This document shows positions 44,541 through 53,355 of a stretch of 64,000 nucleotides of DNA, one piece after another. The notes below the pieces were generated by a model. It saw nothing but the letters and a program-made list of their open reading frames with translations, ran no database searches and was not told where the DNA came from. Source of the stretch: Elusimicrobiota bacterium (lineage in GTDB: Bacteria > Elusimicrobiota > Elusimicrobia > UBA1565 > UBA9628). The stretch spans positions 1 through 64,000 of the forward strand of contig JACQWX010000066.1 of assembly GCA_016209035.1 (NCBI GenBank). Direction: 5' to 3'. The translations under genes were made by a program, and so were the position numbers. Each line of letters starts with the position of its first letter. Position 1 is the stretch's first letter.

Positions 44541-47180
44541 TTATTGCGTCTTCCCCAGGGCCGAGAGGCCCATCCTGGCGTCCGTGTTGGCGGGGTCCAA
44601 CGCCAGGACGGCGCTCAACTCCCGCGCCGCGTCTCCTTTTCTTGACAAGCGCATGTAGGCCCGCGCAAGGTTGAGCCGCGCCCCGAGCAGGCCGGGGTCG
44701 CGGCTCGAGGCCCATTCCAGGTGCAGGGCGGCTTCCTGGTAGCGGCCCCGGGCCAGGAGGATGGTCCCGAGCATGAACCTGGCTTTGGAGGACTCGGGCA
44801 GGGCCTGGGCGGTCTTGACGGCGAGCTCCAAGGACCTCTCCGAGTAGTCCGCCGTGGTCAGGCGCCGCTCGAGTTCCCTCAAGGCGTCCAGGGCCCGCAG
44901 GACCGGGGGCTCAGGCCGCTTCGATTGCTGGAGGACCGAGCGGAGGTTGCTTTCGGCGATGCGCAAGGCGGGCTCAAGCTCCAGGGCCCGGACATAGGCG
45001 GCCTCCGCGTCGACCCAGCGTTTCTTGTTGCTGAGGACGAAGCCCATGTTGTTCCAGTGGTTGGGGTTGCGCGGGAATACCCGCATGGCCTTGGCGAGCA
45101 TGGCCTCGGCCTCATCCAGCCGGCGCAAGGGGCTCTGGAGGTAGAGGGCGCTCAAGGCCGCGTAGACGTCCTGGGAGATGGGGTTGATGGCCACGGCTGA
45201 GCGGTAGTACGGCTCGGCCTGGGAGCTAAGCCCCAGCCGGGAGCTCTTGATCGTCCCGAGGTTGAAATATATTTCGTCGTAGCCCGCATTCGCGCGCATG
45301 GCGTCGGCATAGACCCGATCGGCGTCCTGGAACCGCTCCAGGCGCGCATAGGCGTTGCCCAACTCATAGATGGCGTTGACCTCCCTGGGACCCCATGCCT
45401 TCGAACGCTCCAACTCCTTCACCGCGGCGGCGACCGACCCCTGGCGCATGAGCTTGAACCCCTCGAAGTAGTGGACCTCGCGGAACCAAGTGCTCACCCA
45501 ATACCAGGCGATGCAGGCCAGCAGCGCCCCCCCTGCCCAGGCCGCGGCCCGCGCCAACGCCGGCGCCTGCCAAGGCGCAGGGGCAGGCCCCCCCGTCGTC
45601 CGCCAGGGCCGGTCCGGGGGGTAGACGACGCTCACGGCCATGCCGGCCGCCCACCAGAACATGAAGGCCGGCATGGCGAAATGGAGGCTCACATTCAGCA
45701 GGTTGTCGGCGAGCATCCCGCCGACGCCGCACGCCGCCGCCAAGCCCAGGCCTTCGCGGATGCCCTTGAACGACGTCCAACGAGGCCTGGTGGAGCGGAA
45801 GAAGGTCGTCCATAGCCAGAACAGGACCCCCAGCCCCAGGATGCCCGCCTGCGCCCAGACCTCCATGATCTCGTTGTGGGAGTTGTTGGCATGGGTGCGC
45901 ATGGTGCGGAAGAAGGGGATGGAGTCAAGCAGGTGGCCTTGGTAGAACGGGTAGAAAAGCTCGAAGAGGCCCCACCCTTTGCCGGTGACCGGGTTCTCCG
46001 CTCCCATCAGCCAGGAGCAGGTCCAGATGAGGAGGCGCTGGTGGAAGGGGCTGTAGTAGCCGTCCGCTTCGCTGAAGGTCTTGATCTCGGCGATGCGTCC
46101 CACGACGCTCGGATGATAGGAGCCCGCGACGCGGCTCTCCGGCCAGAGCGCAAGGATCATGACCGTGATCCCGGCCACGAGGCCCGCGGCCCGGGGAGCC
46201 TCCATGACCCTCGCGCGCATGTCGCGCGACGATAGGAGCAGGGTCATGGCGACGGCCGTCCCGCCCCACGAGGACCGGGTGAGGCTCGCCAGGATGGCCG
46301 CTCCCATCGTCAGGAGCAGCGTCCCGTAGACGGCCTGCCGGGACCAGGTCCTGGCGTGGAGGAACAGGGCGCCCGCGATCGGCATGAGCACGACGTTGTA
46401 GGACGAGAGGAAGTTGGGGTTGCCGAAGGTCGAGACGGAGCGGCCTCCGTAGGGGTTGAGGATGCTCGGCCAGATGAATTCCACGTTGAAGTACTGCAGC
46501 ACCCCGTATGCGGACGCGAGGAACCCGGCCGCGAGCGCGAGGTGCAGGTAGTCGAGCATCCTGCCGGCCCGGGCGAGCCACGCCGCGCCGGCGAACCCGG
46601 CGGCCCAAAGCAGGGCGCCGTAGCCGTCCCACACCTGAGCCCAGATGCCGTTCGACGCCCGGGCCGAGCGCATCTGGGGGAACAGGGCCCAGAGCGCTCC
46701 CCAGACCAGGGCGAACGCCGCCCAGCGCATGACGGGATACTCGTCCCAGGCGGGACCGCGGTTGCCCGGCTTGGACCGGAGGATGGGCGCCTTGTCCGCC
46801 TCGGCCTCCTCTCGGCCGAGAGCGGCGGCCAGGTAGAAGGGGAAGAGCGCGTTCACGAGCGCGAAGATCGTGATCCGCGTCCCCTCGCTCACGATGGCGG
46901 GCCGGAAGAAGGGCTGATGTCCCAGGAAGCCGACCAGCCAGCTGGCCGCGGCCACGACGCAGGCGGCCGCGATGGGGAGGTCGAGCGCCGTCCTAGGCAG
47001 GCGCAGGCTCCCCGAAGTCCCCCATCCCCACAGGAAACGGGCTCCGACCGCGGCGCAGAGGAGGATGTTCAGCAGGCAGATCTGGGTGACGTAGGGGTTC
47101 CGGGTCAGGTTGGTGAAGAAGACGAGCGGGGTGACGAAGAAGCAGCCTACGAGGAGGAGGTTGGCGACGCGCGAGTTCAT
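44541..47180 (-). CDS. O-antigen ligase-like membrane protein with TPR tail
   Basis: An 879-residue protein. The first 570 residues hold about 12 hydrophobic helices with the Wzy/WaaL-type periplasmic loop ending in THANNSHNEIMEVWAQAG, whose His is the usual catalytic residue. The C-terminal 300 residues are TPR units (e.g. EVNAIYELGNAYARLERFQDAD). Members join glycans to lipid A or, in pilin ligases such as PilO/TfpO and PglL, to proteins. Its position directly upstream of the pilus operon suggests the protein-glycosylating type, but this is not proven. hypE ends 12 bases upstream. Confidence 0.8.
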   Translation of the reverse strand: MNSRVANLLLVGCFFVTPLVFFTNLTRNPYVTQICLLNILLCAAVGARFLWGWGTSGSLRLPRTALDLPIAAACVVAAASWLVGFLGHQPFFRPAIVSEGTRITIFALVNALFPFYLAAALGREEAEADKAPILRSKPGNRGPAWDEYPVMRWAAFALVWGALWALFPQMRSARASNGIWAQVWDGYGALLWAAGFAGAAWLARAGRMLDYLHLALAAGFLASAYGVLQYFNVEFIWPSILNPYGGRSVSTFGNPNFLSSYNVVLMPIAGALFLHARTWSRQAVYGTLLLTMGAAILASLTRSSWGGTAVAMTLLLSSRDMRARVMEAPRAAGLVAGITVMILALWPESRVAGSYHPSVVGRIAEIKTFSEADGYYSPFHQRLLIWTCSWLMGAENPVTGKGWGLFELFYPFYQGHLLDSIPFFRTMRTHANNSHNEIMEVWAQAGILGLGVLFWLWTTFFRSTRPRWTSFKGIREGLGLAAACGVGGMLADNLLNVSLHFAMPAFMFWWAAGMAVSVVYPPDRPWRTTGGPAPAPWQAPALARAAAWAGGALLACIAWYWVSTWFREVHYFEGFKLMRQGSVAAAVKELERSKAWGPREVNAIYELGNAYARLERFQDADRVYADAMRANAGYDEIYFNLGTIKSSRLGLSSQAEPYYRSAVAINPISQDVYAALSALYLQSPLRRLDEAEAMLAKAMRVFPRNPNHWNNMGFVLSNKKRWVDAEAAYVRALELEPALRIAESNLRSVLQQSKRPEPPVLRALDALRELERRLTTADYSERSLELAVKTAQALPESSKARFMLGTILLARGRYQEAALHLEWASSRDPGLLGARLNLARAYMRLSRKGDAARELSAVLALDPANTDARMGLSALGKTQ

Positions 47181-47192
47181 GGGCCGGACAAA

Positions 47193-48197
47193 TCAACAGA
47201 TCCTCGGGAGTTGCTCCCCGCTGAGCATGTCGACCAGGCGGGCGGCGCCGATCTTGCTGCGCAGCACGACCATGGGCCTGCCTTCGGCGCCCACCTTCCC
47301 GATGCGGCCCGCGCCGCTCGCGGCCTCATGGCCCCTCATGATCCCGACCGCCTGGTCCGCCTGATGCTCGGGGACGAAGGCCACGAACCTGCCCTCGTTG
47401 GCCACGTAGAGGGGGTCGAACCCGAGGATCTCGCAGGCCCCCTCCACGTCCTCGCGCACCGGGACCGCGGCCTCGTCGAACTCGATGCGCACCCGCCTGG
47501 CCTCGGCGATCTCCACCAAGGCTGTCGCCAGCCCCCCGCGAGTGAGGTCCCTCAAGGCGTGCGCCTCGATGCCGGCGGCCAGGAGGGCCGAAACCACGCC
47601 GTTGAGCGGGGCCGAGTCGCTCTCGATGGCCGACTCGAAGGAGAGCCCTTCCCGGACCGCCATCACTGCCATGCCGTGGCGGCCGACGTCGCCGCTCAGG
47701 ACGACCGCGTCCCCGGGCCGAACGCTCGACGGCGCGACCACGAGCCCGTGCTCGACGACGCCGATCCCGGCCGTGTTGATGAAGAGCCCGTCGCCCTTGC
47801 CCCGGCCCACGACCTTGGTGTCGCCGGTCACGAGCCGCACGCCGGCCCGGCCCGCCGCCTCGCGCATGGAGGCGACGACCCTGCGGAGGTCCGCGACGGG
47901 CAGGCCTTCCTCCAGGATGCACCCCGCGCTCAAGTAGAGCGGCCGCGCCCCGCACATGGCGAGGTCGTTGACCGTGCCGTGGACCGCGAGCGAGCCTATG
48001 TCCCCGCCGGGGAAGAACAGGGGCTGCACCACGTAGGAGTCCGTGGTGAAGGCGAGCCTGGTCTTGCCCACCTCGACCACGGCGCCGTCGTGGCGGGTCT
48101 CCAGGGCCGGGTCGGCGAAGGCGGGCAGGAAGACATCATCGAGGAGCTGGTGCATGAGCCTGCCGCCCCCGCCGTGGGCCAGCAGGATCTGCTTCAT
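47193..48197 (-). CDS. hypE: Hydrogenase maturation protein HypE
   Basis: HypE dehydrates the carbamoyl group on its C-terminal Cys to give the cyanide ligand of NiFe hydrogenases. At 334 residues it is full length and ends in PRIC, the essential tail. The nucleotide-binding parts [20 protein letters not shown] and [17 protein letters not shown] are clear. The ATG at 48197 overlaps the hypC stop by 4 bp. The position normally taken by hypD between hypC and hypE is empty here. Confidence 0.97.
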   Translation of the reverse strand: MKQILLAHGGGGRLMHQLLDDVFLPAFADPALETRHDGAVVEVGKTRLAFTTDSYVVQPLFFPGGDIGSLAVHGTVNDLAMCGARPLYLSAGCILEEGLPVADLRRVVASMREAAGRAGVRLVTGDTKVVGRGKGDGLFINTAGIGVVEHGLVVAPSSVRPGDAVVLSGDVGRHGMAVMAVREGLSFESAIESDSAPLNGVVSALLAAGIEAHALRDLTRGGLATALVEIAEARRVRIEFDEAAVPVREDVEGACEILGFDPLYVANEGRFVAFVPEHQADQAVGIMRGHEAASGAGRIGKVGAEGRPMVVLRSKIGAARLVDMLSGEQLPRIC

Positions 48198-48442
48198 TGA
48201 TATCCCTCCGCGAGTTCGTCCAGCTGCTTGAAGTACTCGAAGGTCCGCGCCGCCTCGCTTTCGTCGAGGAGGCTGATGGCGAACCCCACGTGGACGATGG
48301 CGTAGTCGCCCACCTTGGCCTCCGGGACATAGGCCAGGCTGGCCTCCTTGACGACTCCCCCGAAGCTGACCTTGCCCGTGCGGGCCAAGGGGTCCTCGCC
48401 TTCCTGGATGCTGATGATCTTGCCCGGCACCGCGAGACACAT
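48194..48442 (-). CDS. hypC: Hydrogenase maturation chaperone HypC
   Basis: HypC carries the iron with its CN/CO ligands to the hydrogenase large subunit. This 82-residue protein starts MCLAVPGKI, with the essential Cys2 after Met removal, and shows [13 protein letters not shown]. It sits one base after hypF and overlaps hypE. HypC normally works with HypD, which is absent from this locus. Confidence 0.96.
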   Translation of the reverse strand: MCLAVPGKIISIQEGEDPLARTGKVSFGGVVKEASLAYVPEAKVGDYAIVHVGFAISLLDESEAARTFEYFKQLDELAEGYQ

Positions 48443-48443
48443 G

Positions 48444-50840
48444 TCAGTCCTCCTCCCCGAACGGCTGGGATGCGTCCTTCCATCCCCAGGACGCGGCCAC
48501 GGCCTGCCCGAGCGCGTTGGAGCCGTCGTTGGGCGGCACGCGCTGGTGCCGGTACGGCCGGAATCCCTCGGCGGAGAGCCTCTCGACCGCCCGCTCCGTG
48601 AGATACCGGTTCTGGAAGCACCCGCCGCTTAAGGCCACCCGCTCCAGGCCCGCGGACCGCGCGATCCCGACGATCGCCTCCGCGAGGGAGTTGTGGAACT
48701 TCGCCGCGACCTCTCCGGCCGATGTCCCGGCCGCGCGGTCCCGGATGATGGCGCGCACCATCGGCTCCCAATCCAGGACGACGGGCGATGGCCCGTCGTC
48801 CTTCCTCCCGCCGGTCAGAGCGAAGGGATACCGTTCTTCCGTCTTGAAGGCCGCGGCCGCGTATTCGAGTTCCATCGCCGCCTGGCCTTCGTAGGCGCCA
48901 AGGTCCCGCAGGCCCGCCAGGCAGGCGACGGCGTCGAAGAGGCGGCCCACGCTCGATGTCAGGGGGGCGTTCGTGCGGGTCCGGCACATCTGGAGCAGGA
49001 GCCTGCGGTCCTTGACGGAAAAAGACCGCAGGACCCCGGGGGCGACGCCATCGGGCTCCAAGAGCGCCTCGCCGAAGACCTCGAAGAGCAGCCCGAAGGC
49101 CGAGCGCCTCATCTCGCGCACGGCCCTGTCTCCTCCGGGGAGCGGGAAGGTCCGCCAATGCGCGGCCCGCGCCCAGCCCTTCTCCCAGACCCTCAGGAAC
49201 TCCCCTCCCCACACCGTCTGGTCCGGGCCGTACCCGGTGCCGTCCCAGGCGACCCCGAGCACCGGGCCTTCGAGCTCGTTGTCCGCCATGCAGGCCAGGA
49301 CGTGGCTGACGTGGTGCTGGACGGGCACGACCGGCAGTCCCAGCTTCCCCGCGTGGCGCGTCGAGACGTAGTCGGGATGGCTGTCTCGGGCCACGACCCC
49401 GGGCTTGAGGTCGTAGAGCTTGGAGAGGCTTTCGATCACGCGTTCAAAGGCCTCGTAGGATCCCGCGCTCTCCAGGTCGCCGATGTGCTGGCTCAGATGG
49501 ATGCCGTCTGCGACCGAGACCGCGACCGTGTTCTTCAGGTGCCCGCCCACGGCCAGGAGCGTGGGCGCGGGCTCGCCTCCGGGGCGGCCGGACCGGGCCG
49601 GCCGCAGGCGCACCGGCATGGGCGCGTAGCCCCGGGCGCGGCGCAGGAGCAGGGGGCGGCCCGCCAGGACGCGCACGATGGAGTCGTCGACGTGGCGGCT
49701 GATGGGGCGGTCGTGCACGAGGAAGAGGTCCGCGATGCCGGCGAGCCGAGAGAGGGCGTCTCGTTCATCGGTGCAGATGGGCTCCTCGGAGAGGTTCCCG
49801 CTCGTGGCGACCACGGGTGATGCGAGGTCGTGGAGCAGGACGTGGTGCAGGGGCGTCGACGGCAGCATGGCCCCGATGTTTGGGTTGCCGGGCGCCACGA
49901 GTCGCGACACGCACTGCGGGCAGGCTCCGGGACGCAGCGCCAGCAGGACGATCGGCGCCTCGGGCGAAGACAGAATCCTCGCTTCGGTCTCGCGGATCCG
50001 GGCGCATCGGCTCAGGGCTTCGAGCGTCGGGAACATGACCGCGAAGGGCTTCTCCTCGCGGTGCTTCCTGGCGCGCAGGGCCTTGACCGCCGCGTCGCTG
50101 CGCGCGTCCGCCATCAGGTGGAAGCCTCCCACGCCCTTGACCGCCACCACCAGCCCGCGGGCCAGGGCCTCCACGGCGCCCTTCAGGGCCTCGTCGCGAG
50201 ACGACCTGACCTTGCCGTCCGGGTCCCAGAGCTCCACCTGCGGGCCGCAGGCCGGGCAGGCGTTGGGCTGGGCGTGGAACCTGCGGTCGGCCGGGTCCTC
50301 GTATTCCTTGCGGCACGCCTCGCACATACGGAAGCCCCGCATGGCGGTGTTGGGCCGGTCGTAGGGGAGCCCTTCGATGATGCTGAAGCGCGGACCGCAA
50401 TGGGTGCAGTTGGTGAAGGGATAGCGGTGCCGCCGGTCCTTCTGGTCGAAGACCTCGGCGAGGCACGCGGCGCAGGGCGCGATGTCGGGCAGGACCAGCG
50501 CGGTCTTGCGGCCGCCGGGCTCGCTCTTGCGTATCTCGAACGACGCGTAGGGCACGGGATCGAGGAACGCGTGCTCCATCCCTTCGATGACGGAGTTGGG
50601 CGGCTTCTCGGCGACAAGGCGGGCGAGGAAGGCCTCCAGCGCGTGGGTCGGACCCTCGGCCTCGACCGTGACGCCCTGGGCCGAGTTGTTGACCCAGCCG
50701 TTCAGGCCCAGCTCACGGGCGAGCCGGAACACGAAAGGCCTGAATCCCACGCCCTGCACGGCCCCTCGGACGAGGACCCAGAGCCGCCGCGCGGGCGCGG
50801 CCATCGCTCCCCCGCGGGGGGCCGCCTTGGTCTTGCCCAT
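48444..50840 (-). CDS. hypF: Carbamoyltransferase HypF
   Basis: HypF makes the carbamoyl group for the cyanide ligands from carbamoyl phosphate. The 798-residue protein has all four parts: an acylphosphatase domain (RGAVQGVGFRPFVFRLA), paired zinc fingers (CAACLAEVF with CTHCG; CEACRKEY with CPACG), a YrdC-like domain (VKGVGGFHLMADA), and the Kae1-like carbamoyltransferase domain (VALSGGCFQNRYLTE). A TAGAAT box lies eight bases before the ATG at 50840, predicting a nearly leaderless mRNA; an in-frame ATG 12 codons later is possible. Confidence 0.97.
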   Translation of the reverse strand: MGKTKAAPRGGAMAAPARRLWVLVRGAVQGVGFRPFVFRLARELGLNGWVNNSAQGVTVEAEGPTHALEAFLARLVAEKPPNSVIEGMEHAFLDPVPYASFEIRKSEPGGRKTALVLPDIAPCAACLAEVFDQKDRRHRYPFTNCTHCGPRFSIIEGLPYDRPNTAMRGFRMCEACRKEYEDPADRRFHAQPNACPACGPQVELWDPDGKVRSSRDEALKGAVEALARGLVVAVKGVGGFHLMADARSDAAVKALRARKHREEKPFAVMFPTLEALSRCARIRETEARILSSPEAPIVLLALRPGACPQCVSRLVAPGNPNIGAMLPSTPLHHVLLHDLASPVVATSGNLSEEPICTDERDALSRLAGIADLFLVHDRPISRHVDDSIVRVLAGRPLLLRRARGYAPMPVRLRPARSGRPGGEPAPTLLAVGGHLKNTVAVSVADGIHLSQHIGDLESAGSYEAFERVIESLSKLYDLKPGVVARDSHPDYVSTRHAGKLGLPVVPVQHHVSHVLACMADNELEGPVLGVAWDGTGYGPDQTVWGGEFLRVWEKGWARAAHWRTFPLPGGDRAVREMRRSAFGLLFEVFGEALLEPDGVAPGVLRSFSVKDRRLLLQMCRTRTNAPLTSSVGRLFDAVACLAGLRDLGAYEGQAAMELEYAAAAFKTEERYPFALTGGRKDDGPSPVVLDWEPMVRAIIRDRAAGTSAGEVAAKFHNSLAEAIVGIARSAGLERVALSGGCFQNRYLTERAVERLSAEGFRPYRHQRVPPNDGSNALGQAVAASWGWKDASQPFGEED

Positions 50841-50907
50841 CGGGCCACATTCTACAAAATGAGATTCATGCTATCATTGGTTTCGTCGGCAGGGGAGGGC
50901 TGATGAG

Positions 50908-51122
50908 ATGACGATCCGTGACCTGAGGGCCAGTGACCGCGCGGCGGTGATCGCGGTCGCCGGATCGCCGCCTACACCCTGGGCGAGGGCGTGGACTACG
51001 CGCCCTACGAGAAAACGCGGGCGTTCTACGCCCGGAGCGGGTTCGAGGTGTATCAGCGCAGCACGACGGACAACCCCGGCTGCCCTGAGGAGATCCGGCT
51101 CAGGAAAAGGCTGGCGCCGTAG
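50908..51122 (+). pseudogene. GNAT acetyltransferase remnant with internal deletion
   Basis: The first 16 codons (MTIRDLRASDRAAVIAV) are a normal GNAT start. From about 50970 a different frame encodes the C-terminal end of the same family: EKTRAFYARSGFEVYQRST and then IRLRKRLAP before a stop at 51122. The central acetyl-CoA-binding part is missing. An internal out-of-frame deletion explains this. It lies at one edge of the tRNA-Thr island. Confidence 0.75.
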
Positions 51123-51137
51123 GGGCGTTGGAGTCCC

Positions 51138-51936
51138 TCACAGCCCCGCTTCCTTGAGCAACGCCTTCGGCAAGTCCTTGAGGCGCCGGCGCTTCGCGTC
51201 GTCGATCAGCCGCTTCTCGCCCTCCGAGAGGTCGAGCAGGAATTGGTATCGCTTCTCGCAGACCGCGATGAACCTCTTGGGGTCGATCCCCTCGCTCCTA
51301 CGAACGAGTTGGCGGAGGTCGTCCCAGTCGTACTTCCCCTCACGAAAGCGCCCGAGAAGCTTCTCCGGCTCGAAAGGCGACCCGACATTCCAGCACTTGA
51401 TGACCGCGAGGGCGCGGATCAGCCGGGGAGCGGTCGGCCTCTCGGCAGCTTTCGCGAGGTCATAGATGTCCCGGGAGCGAAGCCGCTGGCATGAAGCGCG
51501 AATCTTTTCTCCCAACATTTCCTCGAACCGGAAGCAGGGAACAGGGAACGGCTTGAACTCAAGGTGTTTGAAATAGGCTTGCGGTTGGAGAGCCAGGTCC
51601 TCCAAAGGCAGCGAAGGCGCCTCGCGCAGGCTAATGTCCAGCTTGAAGGCTCCCTCCGTCCAAGAGTGGCGGTATTTGATCTTCGCGCCGCACGACATCC
51701 CGTCGTCTGAGACATAGAAGTCCTTGGTATCCACCTCGCAGGTCCCCCGAGAACCGCGTTTCCTTGCCATAGACGCACTTCCTAAGGCACGTCCCTCCCT
51801 TGAACGCCAGGCTCTTAAGCAGCCCCGCGTCATCCAGGATTCTCAGGACATAGGTCAGCACAATCTCGCGCTCTGCTACCTCGAAGCCAACCTGGGCGCC
51901 TTGCATGAAAAGGTCCGCGTAGCGTTTCTCGATCAT
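51138..51936 (-). pseudogene. AbiEii-like nucleotidyltransferase toxin, frameshifted
   Basis: Two overlapping frames make one AbiEii/AbiGii-type protein. The first frame starts at 51936 and contains FKGGTCLRKCVYGKETRFS, the nucleotidyltransferase entry. The second, from about 51748 onward, contains DTKDFYVSDDG, FRFEEMLGEKIRASCQRLRSRDIYDLAKA and a helical C-terminus, ending at 51138. The switch falls at a run of five C on the plus strand (51744-51748), where one extra base would explain it. It overlaps the AbiEi-like gene by 4 bp (ATGA). It may be inactivated, or the frameshift may be a sequencing error. Confidence 0.78.
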
Positions 51937-52763
51937 CCGATGTGGACCTCTCCAAGGAGCTCTTGCCTCGGCACATTGACGACCAGACGCCAATGCTTGT
52001 CCAGCGGCCCTTCCTTACCCCATCGGCTAGGCGTGCCTAGAAAGGCGGGAATCCGTTTCGTCTGGCCCGAGAGATAGTCGCTCAGGTCCTTGGGCAGGGG
52101 GACCTTCAGTAACTCGCAGAGGTAGCCCAGTCGACGCGCCAAGGCGCTGTCATCAAACCGCCGAAGGTATTCGAGAAGCCTCTGGAACTCCATTCTCTTG
52201 CCCGCGCTGAAGACCGCTTCGGTCGCGGCCTCGATGCCGCCGACAAGTCCCGGGCGGTCGATCGCGTCCAGGACCGTTCGCTCCAGATCAGAGACATAGA
52301 GCTTTTCGCCCGCCTTCTCGGTCTCCTCGTAACCGAACATGCGCTTGGGGGCAAGCTCGATGAACTCGAAGCGGGTATTCTTGATTTCGATGGGGCGTTT
52401 CGGCCGGGCGAGAGCGACGTGAACGAGGGTAGGGACCTGAGTCGTCAAGCCATGATGGAGGCACGCCCAGCGATAGGCGAAGAAGTAGGGCTTTGGAAGG
52501 ACCCGTGCTATCACAAATGGGTTCATTTCCGGAACGCCCTTGGGCCCCCTCTCCGCGCCAATGAGCAGAAAGGTCCCGGGGACGACGGGCTCAAGCCATC
52601 CCTTCCTCTGAAGACTGTGCGCCAGCCAATAGGCAAAGTTGCGGGTGCAACGGAGGCACTTCACGATTTCCTTGATCGTGACTAGCCGCCGCTTGTCCCA
52701 CTCAAGGGCCAGCACCAAGTCGGCTTCGCGTTTCGACAGGCTTCTGCGAGTTATTCGATTCAT
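51933..52763 (-). CDS. AbiEi-like antitoxin/transcriptional regulator
   Basis: A 276-residue protein of the type IV toxin-antitoxin AbiEi family. The N-terminal winged helix (SKREADLVLALEWDK, TIKEIVKCLRCTRNFAYWLAH) is followed by the C-terminal domain with YRWACLHHGLTTQ, ELAPKRMFGYEE and YVSDLERTVLDAIDRPGLVGG. AbiEi represses its own operon and counteracts AbiEii. The start at 52763 is chosen because it is downstream of the promoter's predicted start site; longer in-frame starts are not. Confidence 0.82.
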   Translation of the reverse strand: MNRITRRSLSKREADLVLALEWDKRRLVTIKEIVKCLRCTRNFAYWLAHSLQRKGWLEPVVPGTFLLIGAERGPKGVPEMNPFVIARVLPKPYFFAYRWACLHHGLTTQVPTLVHVALARPKRPIEIKNTRFEFIELAPKRMFGYEETEKAGEKLYVSDLERTVLDAIDRPGLVGGIEAATEAVFSAGKRMEFQRLLEYLRRFDDSALARRLGYLCELLKVPLPKDLSDYLSGQTKRIPAFLGTPSRWGKEGPLDKHWRLVVNVPRQELLGEVHIG

Positions 52764-52790
52764 ACCATTGCGTCTTAGTGGATCGCTAAG

Positions 52791-52819
52791 AGTGTAAGGC
52801 ATAACTATCAGACTGTCAA
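52791..52819 (-). promoter_or_regulatory. Promoter of the abiE operon
   Basis: On the minus strand TTGACA (52814-52819), a 17-base spacer and TACACT (52791-52796). The leader to the ATG at 52763 is about 21 bases. Confidence 0.7.
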
Positions 52820-52843
52820 GGCCCCTGTCCGATCCCCAGTGGC

Positions 52844-53152
52844 TCACTCGCGGTCACGACGCCCTGGGCCACCGGCCCGAGGGTCACGGCGGGACTGCCG
52901 TGGCGGACCGGCGGCACGCGCGCGGAAAAGGCGCCGACGCGCAGCCAAGTCTTCATTCGCGCCGGCTATCGCGGACGCAGGCAAGCCTCCGCGAAGGGTT
53001 AGCAGGAAGTCGCCGAATACCTTGGCTCCGTGATTGACTTTCTCATGGGTAATCCACAGGCGCTCCCGCCAGGAGTCGCCGCCATCCTTGGGACCGTGTA
53101 GGCGCATGGTGTAAGCGCGCTGAGTCGTACCGAAATTGACAGGACTGGTCAT
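52844..53152 (-). pseudogene. N-terminal remnant of a Cas12b (C2c1) CRISPR effector
   Basis: An ORF of 102 codons. Residues 10-57 closely resemble, from memory, the N-terminus of Cas12b proteins of the longer, high-GC type. The matches are TQRAYTMRLHG, WRERLWITHEKVNHGAKVFG and then DFLLTLRGGL. After residue 58 the similarity stops and the frame runs into unrelated Arg-rich sequence to a stop at 52844. Full Cas12b is over 1,100 residues, so about 95 percent is missing, including the RuvC nuclease. No cas1, cas2, cas4, repeat array or tracrRNA is visible nearby. It lies between the abiE operon and the 3' end of tRNA-Thr. Confidence 0.72.
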
Positions 53153-53219
53153 GGGTTATCCGGTACAGGTGCCGATGGAGGAAGCAAGCGCCATTGTCTT
53201 AAGTGCAAGCGAAAAGCCA

Positions 53220-53291
53220 AGCCGAGGATGGGATTCGAACCCACAACCTATCGCTTACGAAGCGATTGCTCTACCGTTGAGCTACCTCGGC
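53220..53291 (-). tRNA. tRNA-Thr (anticodon CGT)
   Basis: A complete 72-base cloverleaf on the minus strand. The acceptor arms are GCCGAGG / CCTCGGC with discriminator T, the D-arm is GCTC...GAGC, the anticodon stem is ATCGC/GCGAT with loop TTCGTAA, and the T-arm is GTGGG-TTCGAAT-CCCAT. CCA is not encoded. A TGGTAGAAT -10 box lies just upstream (53301-53306). Its 3' end faces the decayed defence island, the usual integration side. Confidence 0.95.
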
Positions 53292-53355
53292 GCGGAGGTG
53301 ATTCTACCATATGCGGCGGTCCCTCTGGCGGCCGTGGGCATTGAGCGTCTCTCCT

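Noticed and set aside
45560..45595. Further copy of the GCCTGCGCC palindrome in the O-antigen-ligase gene
   Set aside because: Only one arm is similar and the inverted repeat is imperfect.
52816..52965. Short minus-strand frame of about 49 codons overlapping the cas12b remnant's tail
   Set aside because: It has no recognised motif, overlaps the abiE promoter and is too short to support.
53153..53219. Possible CRISPR repeat or tracrRNA between the cas12b remnant and tRNA-Thr, suggested by two GCAAGCG copies
   Set aside because: The copies are only seven bases and occur twice with no regular spacing; nothing resembles a repeat-spacer array.
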